A program made the position numbers and the translations under genes. DNA of 64,000 nucleotides. It comes from Cocos nucifera (Eukaryota; Streptophyta; Magnoliopsida; Arecales; Arecaceae). The notes under the pieces are model-generated. The model saw nothing but the letters and a program-made list of their open reading frames with translations. It did no database searches and was not told where the DNA came from. Position 1 is the stretch's first letter, and each line of letters starts with the position of its first letter. The DNA lies in assembly GCA_006176705.1 (NCBI GenBank), contig QRFJ01000084.1:930001-994000 (forward strand). Reading direction: 5' to 3'. This document shows positions 34,595 through 47,031 of this stretch, one piece after another.

Positions 34595-36040
34595 CACGTT
34601 TCTAGTTCTCTCCTAATTATGCTAAATCTTTCTTTATTAAGGGGTTTAGTAAAGATATCTGCTAATTGCTTATCTGTACTAACAAACTTAAGCACACATC
34701 ATTATTTTGCACATGATCTCTTATGAAATGGTGTCTTATTTCAAGATGTTTGGATCTTGAGTGTTTAATTAAATTTTTAGTTAGATTAATTGTGCTAGTG
34801 TTATCATATTTTATTAAAATTTTATTGAGTTTTATGCCAAAGTCTTCAAATTATTGTTTTATCCATAAAATCTGAGCACAACAACTCCCAGTAGCAACAT
34901 ATTCAGCTTTAGCTATAGATAATGCTACTGAGTGTTGTTCTTGCTAAATCATGAAATTATATTAACTGTAAGAAATTGAAAAGTGCCACTAGTGCTTTTT
35001 CTATCTAATTTACATCTAGCAAAATCAGAATCAGTATATCCAATTAATTCTAAAGATGATAATTTATCATACCAAAGTTCAGCATTGAGTGTGCCAAATA
35101 AATATTTAAATATTCTTTTAACAACTAAAGCATAGGATTCTCTAGGATCAGATTGATATCTAGCATACATACAGATACTAAACATAATGTCAGGTTTACT
35201 TATAGTAAGATATAGCAATGATCCTATCATATCTCTATATAATTTAGTATCAACTTTCTTATCCTTTTCATCCTTATCAAGTTTGCAAGAGGAGCTCATA
35301 GGTGTACCTATTGATCTTGAGTTCTCCATTCTAAATTCTTTCAAAATTTTCTTTGTATACTTTGTTTGGTTGATGAAGATTCTCTCTTCACTGTGCTTAA
35401 TCGGGAGTCTGAGAAAATAGTTCAGTTCATCACCCATCATGCTTATCTCGAACTCTTCCTGCATAAGCTTGGCAAACTCTTGGCAAAGATTTTTATTAGT
35501 AGCACTAAAAATAATATCATCTACATAAATTTATACCACTAATAAGTCCTTATTTTTCTTCTTTAAAAATAGAGTTTTATCAATATTTTCTCTAAAAAAT
35601 TTATTATCAATTAGAAATTTGCTTAGTCTTTCATACCATGCTTTAAGGGCTTGTTTTAAACCATAGAGTGCCTTATATAATTTATAAACATGATTAGGAT
35701 ATTCATGACTTTCAAATCTAGATGGTTATTCTACATATACTTCTTCGGCTATGTACCCATTTAAAAATATACTTTTAACATCCATTTGGTATAATTTGAA
35801 GTTCATGAAGCATACAAATGCAAGTAACAGCCTAATTGCCTCTAATCTAGCAGCAAGGGCAAAAGTTTCATCAAAATCAATACCTTTCACTTGATCATAT
35901 CCTTTAGCCACTAATTTTGATTTATTTCTAGTGATTATTCTATTTTCATCTAGTTTATTTCTAAACATTCATTTAGTTTCAATTACTGGATAATCACTTG
36001 GTTTATTAACTAGGATTCAAACTTTATTTCTTTCAAACTG
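34595..36040 (-). pseudogene. R (Sirevirus-like) RT and RNase H
   Basis: RT starts near 35968 (ITRNKSKLVAKGYDQVKGIDF, YQMDVKSIFLNGYIAEEVYVE). The catalytic box YVDD is encoded at 35516-35527, beside a stop in the neighbouring frame. The palm/connection follows at 34949-35464 (MGSLLY-type segment, GYTDSDFARCKLDRKSTSG), then RNase H with a DNTS...KHLEIRHHFI segment near 34745-34800 and a LADIFTKPL-like end near 34620-34650. Stops and slips occur near 35700, 35500, 34950 and 34850. The same layout in R2 (2290-3109) confirms the family. Confidence 0.82.
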
Positions 36041-36893
36041 ATTTAATTCTTCATGCATTGCATTTACCTAGTTTGGATCAATTTTAGCTTCTTCTATAGT
36101 TTTTTATTCAATTTGAGATATAAAGGCTAGATAGTTATTGATATTTTTCAAAGATGCATGAGTTCTTACTCCTTGTGATGGATCACCAATCATTTGATCT
36201 TTGGGGGTGGCCAAGTGCATACCTTCACTCCTTGGGTAGACTTTGAATTTGAGTATCATCAGGATTTTCATCTTTAGGTTCAGCTTCTTTCTCTTCTTTG
36301 TTATCTTAAATTGTTGATTTCTTGAATGTAATTTTCTTCATTCCTTTCTCAATTATTTCTGCACCATCATCAACCATATCTTCTTTTCTAGAAGATAAAT
36401 TGTTAGTTTAATCAAATACCACATGTATAGATTCTTCAACAACTAATGTACATTTGTTAAAGATCCTATAAGCTTTACTAGAGATGGAATATCCTAAGAA
36501 GTTGTCTTTATCATATTTTGCATCAAATTTGCCTAAGTTATCTTTACCATTATTTAGAACAAAGCATTTGCAACCAAAAACATGAAAGTAGCTAAGATTT
36601 GATTTTCTATTTTTTTAAAGTTTATATGAGATTTTATTTAATATTGATCTTATTAATACTCTATTTAGAACATAATATATTGTATTGATGGCTTCAGCCC
36701 AAAAATATCTTAGGAGATGGTTTTCACATAATATGATTTGGGCCATGTTCTCTAGGATTTTATTTTTTCTTTCAATAATCTCATTTTGTTAAGGTATTCT
36801 AGGAGCAAAAAAATTATGTTCAATCTACTTTTCATTACAAAAAAATTTAAAATATTAGTTTTCAAACTTCGTTCCATGATCACTTCTAATACA
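36041..36893 (-). pseudogene. R integrase C-terminus and RT linker
   Basis: Immediately left of the C4 insertion the minus strand encodes the second integrase core Asp in an IRSDHGTKFEN segment. It then passes through the catalytic Glu region and the C-terminal domain near 36480-36780, all interrupted by stops. The low-complexity linker to RT follows (36040-36480, Glu/Asp-rich). Identified mainly by contiguity with the N-terminal half at 51634. Confidence 0.65.
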
Positions 36894-37763
36894 TGTTGTT
36901 CCTACGGCTGCTCGGAGCCACAACCGTAGATCCAATCTCTTGTATGAACCTAGGTGTTAATCCAGCAAACTGAAGAAGATCTAAGAAAGATGAGAGAAGC
37001 TAGGGTTTTGGTATTGGAACCAGAGAGAAGAGAGAAAAGAAAAGCTCAATTGTATTTCTTTCTATTGTAAAAATTACAATGTCCTAGTTTGTATACCCTA
37101 GAGTTCCCACATGAACCATAATAAACTCCAACTCAAAAACTCCCTTAGGCTAACCCAATACATAAAAGCACTCACCGAGCCTAAGTCTCACATGCTTTCA
37201 TCCCCTGAATCTAATTCCAACCCATACATGAATTAGCCCCCTTAAGACCTCTCATATCAGGCCTTAAGACCCATAGGATCAACCCAGACCCTAGACCAAA
37301 ATAGACCTTCACGTAACTCTACCCGCGCACTGAGCCAGCTCAGTCTCAGCACTAAGTTGGCTAAGTTCCACTAGATCGGCTCAGTCTAAAATTGAGCCGA
37401 CCAAGTTCTATGCCATGCCTGCAGTCCCGAAACTCGATCTTTCTATTTTACCTGTGCTCTAAGACTTAGTCGATTCAATTTTAGACTGAGTCGGCTAACC
37501 TGCAGAAAATCTTCTTTCTACAGTCTTGATTTCTCGACTTTAGTTCCTTACTCCATCTTGAATCTCAAGTCTTCGAAGCACCAACCAAGTCCCTTGAGGC
37601 CCTCAATATCCGAACTTCAAGCCCATGGAGAGTTCCATGCCGCCTCCATCCTCGGACAACTCCTGTCCTAGCCTTAGGATCACACCTATTCTAGCCTCTC
37701 TGGAGTCCTCACCTTGGCTCCGCCCGTGGCCTCCCAAGGCTTGGGAGCACCACACCATCTACA
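36894..37763 (-). repeat. C4 3' LTR, 870 bp
   Basis: Ends TGTTGTTCCTACGG and CACACCATCTACA. It matches the 5' LTR through its length. Notable content: four CAGTCTAAAACTGAGC-like inverted phrases (GAGCCGGCTCAGT variants) at 37320-37500. The P2a insertion point in the partner LTR corresponds to CTAGCCTC at 37692-37699 here. No gene. Confidence 0.85.
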
Positions 37764-37780
37764 ATCTCCACCTTGGTGTG
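37764..37780 (-). other. C4 polypurine tract
   Basis: The minus strand reads CACACCAAGGTGGAGAT directly before the 3' LTR start TGTAGATGG. It is short and moderately purine-rich. Confidence 0.5.
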
Positions 37781-38515
37781 CCCAAGCCTTGGCATACCCG
37801 ACAACATCCTCCTACACGATCCTGCTGTCCCTGCATGTCCTAATAGCTCCTTATGCTCACCTTGCCACTACCATTCTTTTTCAACTGCTGAGCTTTCTTT
37901 GAGGCCTTTGGGATGACCACCTCCACCGTTGAAGTTCTTGGCTTATTTCTCTGCACCACCTTTGGAGTTGTAGGTATCCTTCTGCTTGACAACTACATCA
38001 CTGATCCTGGACTTTCCTAGAGATCATGCAACGTTCCTTTACCGGCACTTGCCACATATCCTGATGCTCCACCTGACACTGTCCCCTCAGAGCCATGCCT
38101 ATCTTCCTGTATAATTCTCTCCACCTGGATCTATACAACCCCAGCACTGGTGCTGGGATATAGGTCCTCCCTTTGGACCCCCTGCTCTGAACCCGTATCA
38201 TAGCTTCCTCCATCCGTGAAGCCACCTCTACCCGTGCTCCATCTGAAATTAAAGTTCCCCTGATGCCGTAGAAGCTGACTCTATCTTTGAGTCCCTCTAG
38301 GCCAACCATCCAACACTGCACTGCTAGGCCTGCCGCTGTACCTCGAACACCGTCGCTGATCCTTCGGATCCTCTACACTCCACAGACCTATCCAAAACCA
38401 TCTCAGATATACTGCACCCTATGGGCTCCTCTGAGACCACCAAGAGCTCATCCGAATCTTCATTTTCAATGACTGTACTGATGGAATCCAAGCTTTCTCC
38501 TTCCTTGCATTTCTT
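37781..38515 (-). other. C4 internal region downstream of gag
   Basis: About 735 bases between the gag knuckle and the polypurine tract. The longest minus frame is 37998-38321 (107 residues, LYRSRWRELYRKIGM), and it matches no known retroelement domain that I recognise. No DTG/DSG protease motif, HHCC or DDE integrase, YVDD or RNase H is present. It may be remnant coding or spacer sequence special to this family. Confidence 0.5.
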
Positions 38516-39226
38516 CTAAAGCGGACACTCCCATTTAAAGTGCCCTGCTTCTCCGCAGTTAAAGCATCTCTTGGATTTCTTGCTGTCCCTCTGTTCACCC
38601 TTCTTCTTTCCTTTCCCGTGCTTCTCTAAAACCATAAGACTCTCCTGAAATACCTTCCTCTTCATCATCCATTCCCACTGCTCGTTGGATCTGAGCACTG
38701 ATACGATCTTCTTGTACACCAGTATCTCCTTACCATATAGCAAAGTTGTCACCAACGGATCGAAGCTCCTGGATAGTGAACATAGTAACAATAGACTCTT
38801 GTCCTCCTCTTCTAAATCCATCCCTATATTGAGCAAGTCTATGCTCATCCGATCGAACTGCTGAATATGCCCTGCAACATCCTCGCCCTCCTGCATCCAA
38901 AGAATATACAATTGCTTCTTCAGCATCAACTTGTTGCATATGTTCTTTTCCATGTACAACTACTGCAATCTCGATCATAATCCCTTGGATGTTTTCTCCT
39001 CCAACATACCATACAAAACCTCATCCGCCAAATAAGCCCTAATCATGGCACATGTCCTTTTCTCTAAGGACACTCACTTCTTATCTATGATCTCCTCTGG
39101 CCTATCTTTCAAGGCCAAATCCAACCTCATCTGAATCAGTAGATCCTCCATCCTTACCATCCATATCATGAAATTTTTCTTTCCATCAAACTTCTCTAAT
39201 CCTACCTTCAATCCACTATTCTCCAT
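38516..39226 (-). pseudogene. C4 gag with CCHC zinc knuckle
   Basis: Likely start ATG at 39224-39226 (MENSGLKVGLEKFDG), with the Copia gag N-terminal pattern (KFDGKKNFMIWMVRMEDLL). Stops fall at about 39075 and 38985. The frame then opens at 38959: LMLKKQLYILWMQEGEDVAG, HIQQFDRMSIDLLNIGMDL, EEDKSLLLLCSLSRSFDPLV, a Lys-rich linker and the knuckle CFNCGEAGHFKWEC at about 38525-38566. All four CCHC ligands are present. It would form particles or bind RNA; the catalytic proteins must come from elsewhere. Confidence 0.82.
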
Positions 39227-39451
39227 GATCAATTCGAATCAAATAATAGCAAACAGATAGATCTGAGAAATACCTTGACTAGAGATGGTGGACAACAGCC
39301 CTGTGATCTCTTCCTTCCTCATGAAGCCTGGAGAAAGCCTTTAGATCTGAATCTCGCTACTGATCTCTGCTGAAAACTGATCTTCTTCCTCCTTCATGCT
39401 TAACCTGGCTCTGATACTAATTATCGTACCAACATCTCAGGCATCATCTAA

Positions 39452-39462
39452 CTTTGATACCA
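39452..39462 (-). other. C4 primer-binding site
   Basis: The minus strand reads TGGTATCAAAG next to the LTR (2 bases away), an initiator tRNA-Met PBS with G to A at one position. A second, poorer copy of the PBS/LTR border lies 50 bases inward (GCTCTGATACTAATTATCG at 39408 on the plus strand), suggesting a small duplication. Confidence 0.7.
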
Positions 39463-39464
39463 AT

Positions 39465-40277
39465 TATTGTTCCTAAAGCTGCTCGGAGCCACAGCCGTAG
39501 ATCCGATCTCTTGCAAAAATCTGGGTGTTAATCCAACAAACTGAAGAAGATCTATGAAAGATGAGAGAAGCTAGGATTTTGGTGTTGGAATCAGAGAGAA
39601 GAGATAAGAGAGTTAAGAAAAAAAAGCTCAATTATATTTTTTTCTATTATAAAAGTTACAATGTCCTGATTTATATACCCTAGAGTATCCACATGAATCC
39701 TAATAAACCCCTACTCAAAAACTCCCTTAGGCTAACCCAATACATGAAAGTACTCACCAAGCCTAAGTCTCACATGCTCTCATCCCTTGGATCTAATCCT
39801 AACCCATACATGAATTAGCCTCCTTAAGACCTCTCAAATCAGATCTTAAGATTCCTAGGATCAACTCAGATCCTAGTCCAAAATAGATCCTCGCGTAACT
39901 CTACCTACGCACTGAGCCGGCTCAATCTCAGCACTAAGTCGGCTAAGTTCCACTAGGTCGACTCAATCTAAAACTGAGTTGGCCTAATTCTATGCCATGC
40001 CTACAGTCCCAAAATTTGATCTTTCTATTTTGTCTGTGCTCTGAGACTTAGCCGATCCAGTTTTAGACTGAGCTGACTAACTTGCAGAAAATATCCTTTC
40101 TACAGTCTTGATTTTTCAACTTTGGTTTCTTGCTCCATCTTGAATCCTAGATCTTCGAAGCACCAACTAAGCACCTTGAGGCCCTCAATACCCGAACCTC
40201 AAGCTCATGGAGAGTTACATGCCGCCTCCATCCTAGGACAACTCCTGTTCTAGCCCTAGGACCATACCTGTCCTAGC
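39465..40277 (-). repeat. C4 5' LTR, main part
   Basis: It starts TATTGTTCC (TG decayed to TA) and aligns with 36894-37691. At 40273-40277 the sequence CTAGC is duplicated on the far side of P2a. The remaining 68 bp of this LTR are at 51561-51628. Confidence 0.85.
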
Positions 40278-43056
40278 TAAAAAAAATCGCATAGGGTTTA
40301 AGCATGCATTTTTGAAATTTTTTTGAATAAAATAGCAGCAAAAGCAAATATTAATCTAAAATTAATACTATGCATGCATTGATCATATCAAATAAATCTC
40401 ATATAGGATTTAAACATGCTAATATGTGATACAAAAATAAAATACATTCGATCAGAAAATCGAATCTACTGATCGATATGAGTTTAGAACTTGATATCTT
40501 TTTACGGATAGTTGATCTCCGCAATCTGAATCCACTGAAAGAAGCTATCATGTTATGCTACTACTACACACTCATTCGACCTCTATGGATGATACATATG
40601 GAGCTCCTGATCTTGATTAGCTCCACTAGAGTGCTAGCTCTTCGTCGGAGCCTTTGATGGCTGATCATGATCGATCCAATCGATCATGTACTTTTTAATT
40701 TTTTAAATATTCTAAAAAATTAAAACATAAATATTGAAGGATGATGAAGAGGTTTGTTAAATTTGGTGGTGATCCGATGCTCACAGCACTCGATCTCTCC
40801 ACCTAAACCTAAATTCCCAAAACTAGGATTTCACTCAGCCCAAAAACCCTAACACCCTAAAAATCCTATCACGCCCTCTCTATGTAGAGTTTTTCTATGA
40901 AATAAGTTTTGATGGAAAGATGACTTTTAGATACATAAACCCTATTTAGATCATATCTAAAAATTAGGTATCTTTAGAGGTAAAATTCAAAAGAGAAGAG
41001 AGGCATGAGGGAAAAGTAAAGTGTTATAGGACCTTGCTCACCTTCACTCCAAGATTTTTTTTGCCCAAAACTAATGCCAAATTACTCTAAAATTTTTACC
41101 ACATAATGATAAACCCTTCTTCTACAAGCACAAAAATTCTCATAATTTATTGATGTGAATACTATAGAAAAAGTGCATGAAGAAAGATAAGAGTCGAGTG
41201 GTTGGAAAGTTTTAACCACTCACTTGATTTTAAAAATCAAATGAGTCTCTTATCCTTATCCAATGCCTCCTCCCATGTGTTTAGCATGTAGAAGGACTCT
41301 CCTTCTACATGTGCACATTTTTATTTCTCTAAAAAATATTTGACAAACAAAAGGGAGGGCATGGGAAGCAGATAATGTTGGATTGGTTCCAACCTCCAAC
41401 AAACTGAGTTGAATTCAAAACTCAACTTACTTTGAACCTATCCAATCCTTAGACCAGATCAAAAGCAGATAAGAGAGGGGGTGCAGAAACTTTTGGGTGA
41501 GAGAAAAGTTATGTACAAAAAAATTTTGGATGTGGAACAAGAGTGAAAAAGTCAAAAATGGTGGGCACATGGGAGAGTTTGAATTCAAACTTTATTTGAC
41601 TTGGTCCTAATTAGTTTCAACCAAATCAATTAATCTAGATCCAATTAGATCAGGTTAAATCCAACCAAATTAGGCTTAGCCTAATCCAATAAAATTCTAA
41701 TCAAATTAGAAATTAATTAGATCCAGGTCCTAATTAAATCAGGGTCAAAACTTCCAAAGCGATTAAGTCATCTCATGACCTAATCCGATTAAATCCAATC
41801 AAATCAAATTCAATCAAACTTGATTGAATCATCATCGCTCAATCAAATTAAGCTAATTAATAATTGAATTGATAATTAATCCTTCAAAAATATTTTAGTC
41901 TAAATCGGATCGATTACCGGGCAATAGAGTTCCATCAATATGAAACTCCTGAAGAGTCTCAATCCAATGGAACTCTTGAACCCAGTATTCCAAATGAATA
42001 GAACTCACAATCTTAGAGTCCCAGATTAGTGAGACTCCTGATCAGAGAGTCCTAGATGAGTAGGACTCAGATCTCAGTCCAGTGGGACTCTTGACCACAG
42101 TGTCCTAGGTCATCAAGACTCATGATCGGCCATCAAATCAAATAGAAACTTCTTATGTGTGTGACCCCATAGGTTCGAATCCTAAGTCGATAGCACAAGA
42201 ACTAATTTTCTATACCAATTGATGTGACCATCTAGTAATAGTACCCAATGTTCGGATAGGTTGAAAAATTGCAATGCAACAATGATGAACTTATGGAATA
42301 TGGTTACCGTATAATTCATCTTTTTGATCACGATGCTCAAAAGGATGATCTAAAATTTACTATCAATCCTATAATTCATCCATATTATATTTCAAAATTT
42401 AGCATCCATCATATGGACTACCCCGACCGAGGATTTGCTAAATTGAAATACAACGATGCATTTGCTCCAACACTTAGAGGGATCAATCCCATCTTGACTC
42501 ACACACCGATAAGCTAAGTACGTGACTGCACCCAGTAGCTTTTCATTACTAAATTAAAAATTCAGATAGTCTGGTACCTAAGTACAGTGAGTTACTTGCA
42601 AGTCATCATGGTGGTCTTAGGTCTAAGGGATACTTATATCCATAGTCTTCGGGGCTAATCTTGATAGAAGAAAAGCTCCAAAGTTGGTCACGTTTAGTGT
42701 AGATGTATCCATACATCTCACTTACATGCCATGCCAGTATCTCAACACTCCTTGGTTACAAGGACAACCAACATATATGGCACACAAGAACCTATACTCG
42801 ATAAATATTATCATCCTAAGTAACAACGTACTTCTTTTGGTCGTAAATAATTTAAGGACTAAATGATAAATTCTCCTTTGTCAAATCTAGATAGTCCTAA
42901 GGACTTCATTACAATACAGAAGTTCATTAGAAAATAATAGAATTTATGATGAAAAATGCTAAAATAACTTTTATTATTAGATAATTCATATATAAGTACA
43001 ACAAGTAGCACAATCGTCAACAGGATGATGATTGACTTTGGAACATATTTCCAATA
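40278..43056 (-). repeat. P2a 3' LTR, 2779 bp
   Basis: The left end TAAAAAAAATCGCATAGGG is a decayed form of TGAAGAAAATCATATAGGG seen at 48746. The right end is CCAATA (decayed CCAACA). It contains a short imperfect repeat region at 41940-42130 built on GGGACTCTTGA-like phrases, one unit shorter than in the 5' LTR. The plus-strand ORF at 42269-42517 is conserved in both LTRs but resembles no known protein. Confidence 0.88.
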
Positions 43057-43074
43057 ATCTCTCACTTGGACTAA
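43057..43074 (-). other. P2a polypurine tract
   Basis: Minus strand reads TTTAGTCCAAGTGAGAGA, at the same place as in P1 and Q, touching the RNase H stop. Confidence 0.7.
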
Positions 43075-44400
43075 AGCCAATCGGTGCAGTATCTAATACC
43101 TATCTTTGACTTGAAGTCATTGAACTCCTTTACCGCAATAGCTTTAGTGAATAGGTCGGTCAGATTCTCCTTTTCATCGATCTTCTGAAGGTCGACATCA
43201 CCTCGATCCATAATTTCTTGGACAAGATGGAAGTGGCATAGAATATGCTTCATCCGCTAGTGTGCCTTAGGTTTCTTCGCCTGAGCAATGGCTCCAGAGC
43301 TATCGCAATAGAGCAAAACTGGACCATTAAGGGAGGGTGCTATTCCAAGCTCGGTGATGAATTTTCTCAGTCATACTACTTCTTTGGCAGCATCTGATGC
43401 AGCGATATACTCTACCTCACAAACTGAATTGGCCACAGTATGCTGCTTGGAACTCTTCCAACAAACGGCCTCATCATTAAGGATGAATATATATCCCGAC
43501 ATATTCTTGCTATCATCATGATTAAACTGAAAATTGGAGTCTGTGAACCCCACCAGTTTCAAGTCCGATTCACCATATACAAGCCACTGATTCTTAGTAT
43601 TTCTTAAATACTTCAGGATGGTTTTAACAACCTTCCAATGGTTCTCTCCTGGATCAGATTGGTATCTACTCACTATCCCTAGTGAGTATGCTACATCTGG
43701 TCGTGTACATATCATGACGTACATGATAAAACCCACTATCGAAGCATATGGTATTCTACTCATACGCTCTCTTTCTAGAGGTGTTGTCAGACAATCCCTC
43801 TTTGAAAGAGAAATTTCATAGCCTATCGATAGATAGCCTTTCTTGGAATTCTCCATGCTGAACTGTTTCAGCACAGTATCAATGTATGTAGACTGGGATA
43901 ATCCAAGCAACCTTTTAGATCTGTCTCTATAGATCTTCATCCTTAGGATATAGAAAGCTTCCCTAGATCTTTCATGGAGAACTGTGATGATAGCTAGATC
44001 TTTGTTCCTTGCAATGCAGGAACATCATTCTCGGTCAAGAGAATGTCATCCACATACAATACTAGAAATATTATTGCTGAACCATTAGCCCACTTATATA
44101 TGCAGGGCTCCTCTTCGTTCTTAATGAAGCCATACATTTTGATTGTTCTATCAAATAGTATGTTCCAGCTCCGAGATGCATGCCTAAGTTCATAAATAGA
44201 TCTTTGAAATTTACACACCTTAGACTCATCTATGGATGTGAATCCTTCAGGCTGTATCATATACACCTCTTCATCCAGCTCTCCATTTAGAAAAGCCATT
44301 TTCACATCGATCTACTAGATTTCATAGTCTAGATGGGCAGCAATGGCAAGCATAATCCAAATGATTTGAGCATTGCCATAGAAAAGAACGTCTCATCATA
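43071..44400 (-). pseudogene. P2a reverse transcriptase and RNase H
   Basis: RT: MKMAFLNGELDEEVYMIQPEG, ELRHASRSWNILFDRTIK and the catalytic box LVLYVDDILLTEND (43994-44305). After a slip near 43990: QFSMENSKKGYLSIGYEISL, RMSRIPYASIVGFIMYVMIC and GFTDSNFQFNHDDSKNMSGY (43371-43940). RNase H: SKQHTVANSVCEVEYIAASD, then a stop near 43370, LYC at about 43310, and the C-terminus HFHLVQEIMDRGDVDLQK to the stop at 43071. Catalytic YVDD is kept. At least three breaks. Confidence 0.87.
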
Positions 44401-45850
44401 ATCAATACCATAACGTTGACGATATCCCTTAGCAACCAGATGGACTTTATAGGTCTCTACCTTTCAGTCTGCATCCCTTTTTCTTTTGAGGACCCACTTA
44501 CACCCTATGGGTTTTATCCCTTCGGGTGGGTCAACCAATGTTCATACATCGTTGACCTTCATGGATTTTATTTTGGATTTTATGGCCTCAAGCCATTTCT
44601 CAGAGTCGGATCTCTGCATTGCATCCATATAGGTGATTAGATCTTGATGGTTGTCATCAAGTTCGATAGGATCCCCATCCCAGATCAGAAAATCATAGTA
44701 TCTATCTGGTTAACGTGGTACTCTACCAAATCGCCTTAAGGATGCATCTACAATGGGTTCTGGATCTGATCTAATCAGATCCAGCTTAGGTTCAACAACT
44801 TATGTCTGCTCTTCTACCTATCATACTTCATCAAGTTTGACCTTAGAGGCATTAGTTCCTTCACCAAGAAACTCTTTTTCTAAAAAGACTATCTTAAGGC
44901 TGACAAACACTTTTTGCTCATCAGCAAGGTAGAAGTAGTACCCTTTGATTTTTTTTTGGATAACCTATAAAACTATACTTATCAGACCTAGCTCCAAGCT
45001 TGTCAGTCATTAAACATTTGACATAAGCCGAACACCCCCAAACCCTAAGATGTAAAAGTATTGGCTTATGCCCTGTCCATATCTCATATGGTATTTTATT
45101 AACATATTTACTCAAAATCCTATTTGAAATATAATAAGCTAACTTGAGCGCATATCCCTATAGAAAGATTGGCAAACCAGCAAACCCCATCATGGATCGA
45201 ACCATGTCCAATAAGGTCCGATTTCTCCTTTCAGACACCATTATATTGTGGTATTCCAGGAGGGATCCATTGGAAGAGAATTTCATTCTTTTCAAGATAT
45301 GTCAGAAATTCATTGGAAAGATATCCCCTCGGTCAGACCAAAGAGTTTTAATACTCTTCTCAGTTTACTTTTCTACCTCATTTCAAAATAGTTTGAACAT
45401 TTCAAACGACTCTGACTTATGCTTCATTAAATAGATAAACCCATACCTTGATAGATCATCTGTGAAGGTTATGAAGTAGAAATATCCATCTTTAGCACTT
45501 GAGCTTATGGATCCACATACATCCAAATGTACTACACTCAGGAATTTAGTGGCTCCTTCAGCTTTTTCAGTAAAAGCTGACTTGGTCATCTTACCAAGAA
45601 GATAGGACTCATAGATTGGAAGTGATTTATAATCACTAACCTCAAGAATTTCTTCTTGAGCTAATCTATTAATTCTATTCTTACTAATATGATATAGTCT
45701 ACAGTGCCAAAGGTAGACATCAGACACATCACTAATTCTAGGACGTTTATCGAAAGATTGAACCATGTTAATAGGCATAGAAAGTAAATAAATTTTATTA
45801 TTCAATTATGCAATCAAAATTGTAACACCATTCAAAATAATATTATAAAA
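44401..45850 (-). pseudogene. P2a integrase
   Basis: N-terminus (45383-45805): VYLWHCRLYHISKNRINRL (zinc His) and SLPIYESYLLGKMTKSAF, where the cysteines are replaced (IYESY), then VHLDVCGSISSSAKDGYFYF with the first core Asp and FTDDLSRYGFIYLMKHKSE. Between 45383 and 45120 the second Asp and Glu region is recognisable in broken frames. The C-terminal part 44921-45115 has YEIWTGHKPILLHLRVWGCSAY. The remainder to 44401 is the linker to RT with stops. Confidence 0.8.
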
Positions 45851-47031
45851 CTTTTTTTATTGATATTTCAAAATCATTCATGGCCAAAAGGCCTATAGAA
45901 ATGACATTCAATAAGAAAATTGGACAATAATGATATTCATTAAGAATAACTTTATTTAAATTGATTACAAGGTTCATGAATTCTAAAGCTAGAATTGGAA
46001 CTTATCTTTCATCTCCAATATTCAGAAATCTCTCACCTTGATCAAATCTCCTACTGACCTGCAAGTCCTGTATAGAATTACAAATATGATAAGGACTTCC
46101 AGTATCTAATACCCAGGTAGTAGATCAAATAAGAAAAAATTGCAAGGTGTTATCATATAATTACCTTGCCCAGCAACCATTTGCTTCCTCCTCGGCCTGT
46201 TCGGGTCCAGGGAGGTAATGTATAGAGGATAGTTTCTCTTCCAGTGCCTCTGCTTCTTGCAGAAGAAGCACTCTACCTAGCTCTAATCAGGCTTATGCTT
46301 CTTGGTCCAACCCTATGCAATCATCCTAGTGTTTGGCTGCACTTTCTTGTTCTTTTTCTTCTTATTCTTCTTCCTTTTCTTAAAAAGTCGATGACCAAAA
46401 AAAGACCCTCCCACTATATTCACCATCTCCTTGTGGAGTTGGTGATCCTTCTCAAAGTTCTACAGCAACCTCAACAATCCATGGTAGTTGACTGTAAGCT
46501 TTATCATTCTGAAATGATTTAGGAAGGGAAGGAAGGACTTGAGCAAGGAATTAAGGATCGCATCCTTACCGAGTTGCTTATGTAGGAAAAAGCTCAGCTT
46601 GCTAAGGCACTTAATCATCTCAATCATATACAATACATTATCAATGACTGAGGCCCCATCCCTCATCCGAGCATTGAAAATAGCATAACTTGTTTTGTGC
46701 CTTTCAACGTCATCAGGCATGCCAAAGGAGTCATTCAATATTTGAAGCATCTCCTATGGCTGGGCATTTTCAAACATGTGGCTAAACTCATCGTTCATTA
46801 CCATCAGTATTATACATCGAACGGTGGTGCGGTCATTGAGCCACTTCTGATAAGTATCTCGGTCCACTCCCCTAGCATTCGGGGCTGGCTCCTCTGTACA
46901 GGATCCATTACGACATAAAGGATCCGCTCATGCTCTAGGATGATTTTTAACTTATGATACCAGCTATCATAGTTGGATTCCATTAATTTATCATTATCTA
47001 ACAATGATCGGAGCGACAGGTTAGTGGCCAT
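45851..47031 (-). pseudogene. P2a gag and protease
   Basis: Start ATG at 47031 (MATNLSLRSLLDNDKLMESN), then YDSWYHKLKIILEHERILYV. A frameshift near 46810 leads to MLQILNDSFGMPDDVERHKTSY and ASVIDNVLYMIEMIKCLSKL (46460-46750). The zinc knuckle near 46215-46260 reads CFFCKKQRHWKRNY, with its last Cys changed to Tyr. The protease site near 46095-46115 keeps WVLDTGSPYHIC. Several stops lie between. Confidence 0.8.

Noticed and set aside
37625..37902. Overlapping plus-strand frames in C4
   Set aside because: They straddle the end of the C4 3' LTR and its polypurine tract, so they cannot be a host gene; Pro-rich composition only.
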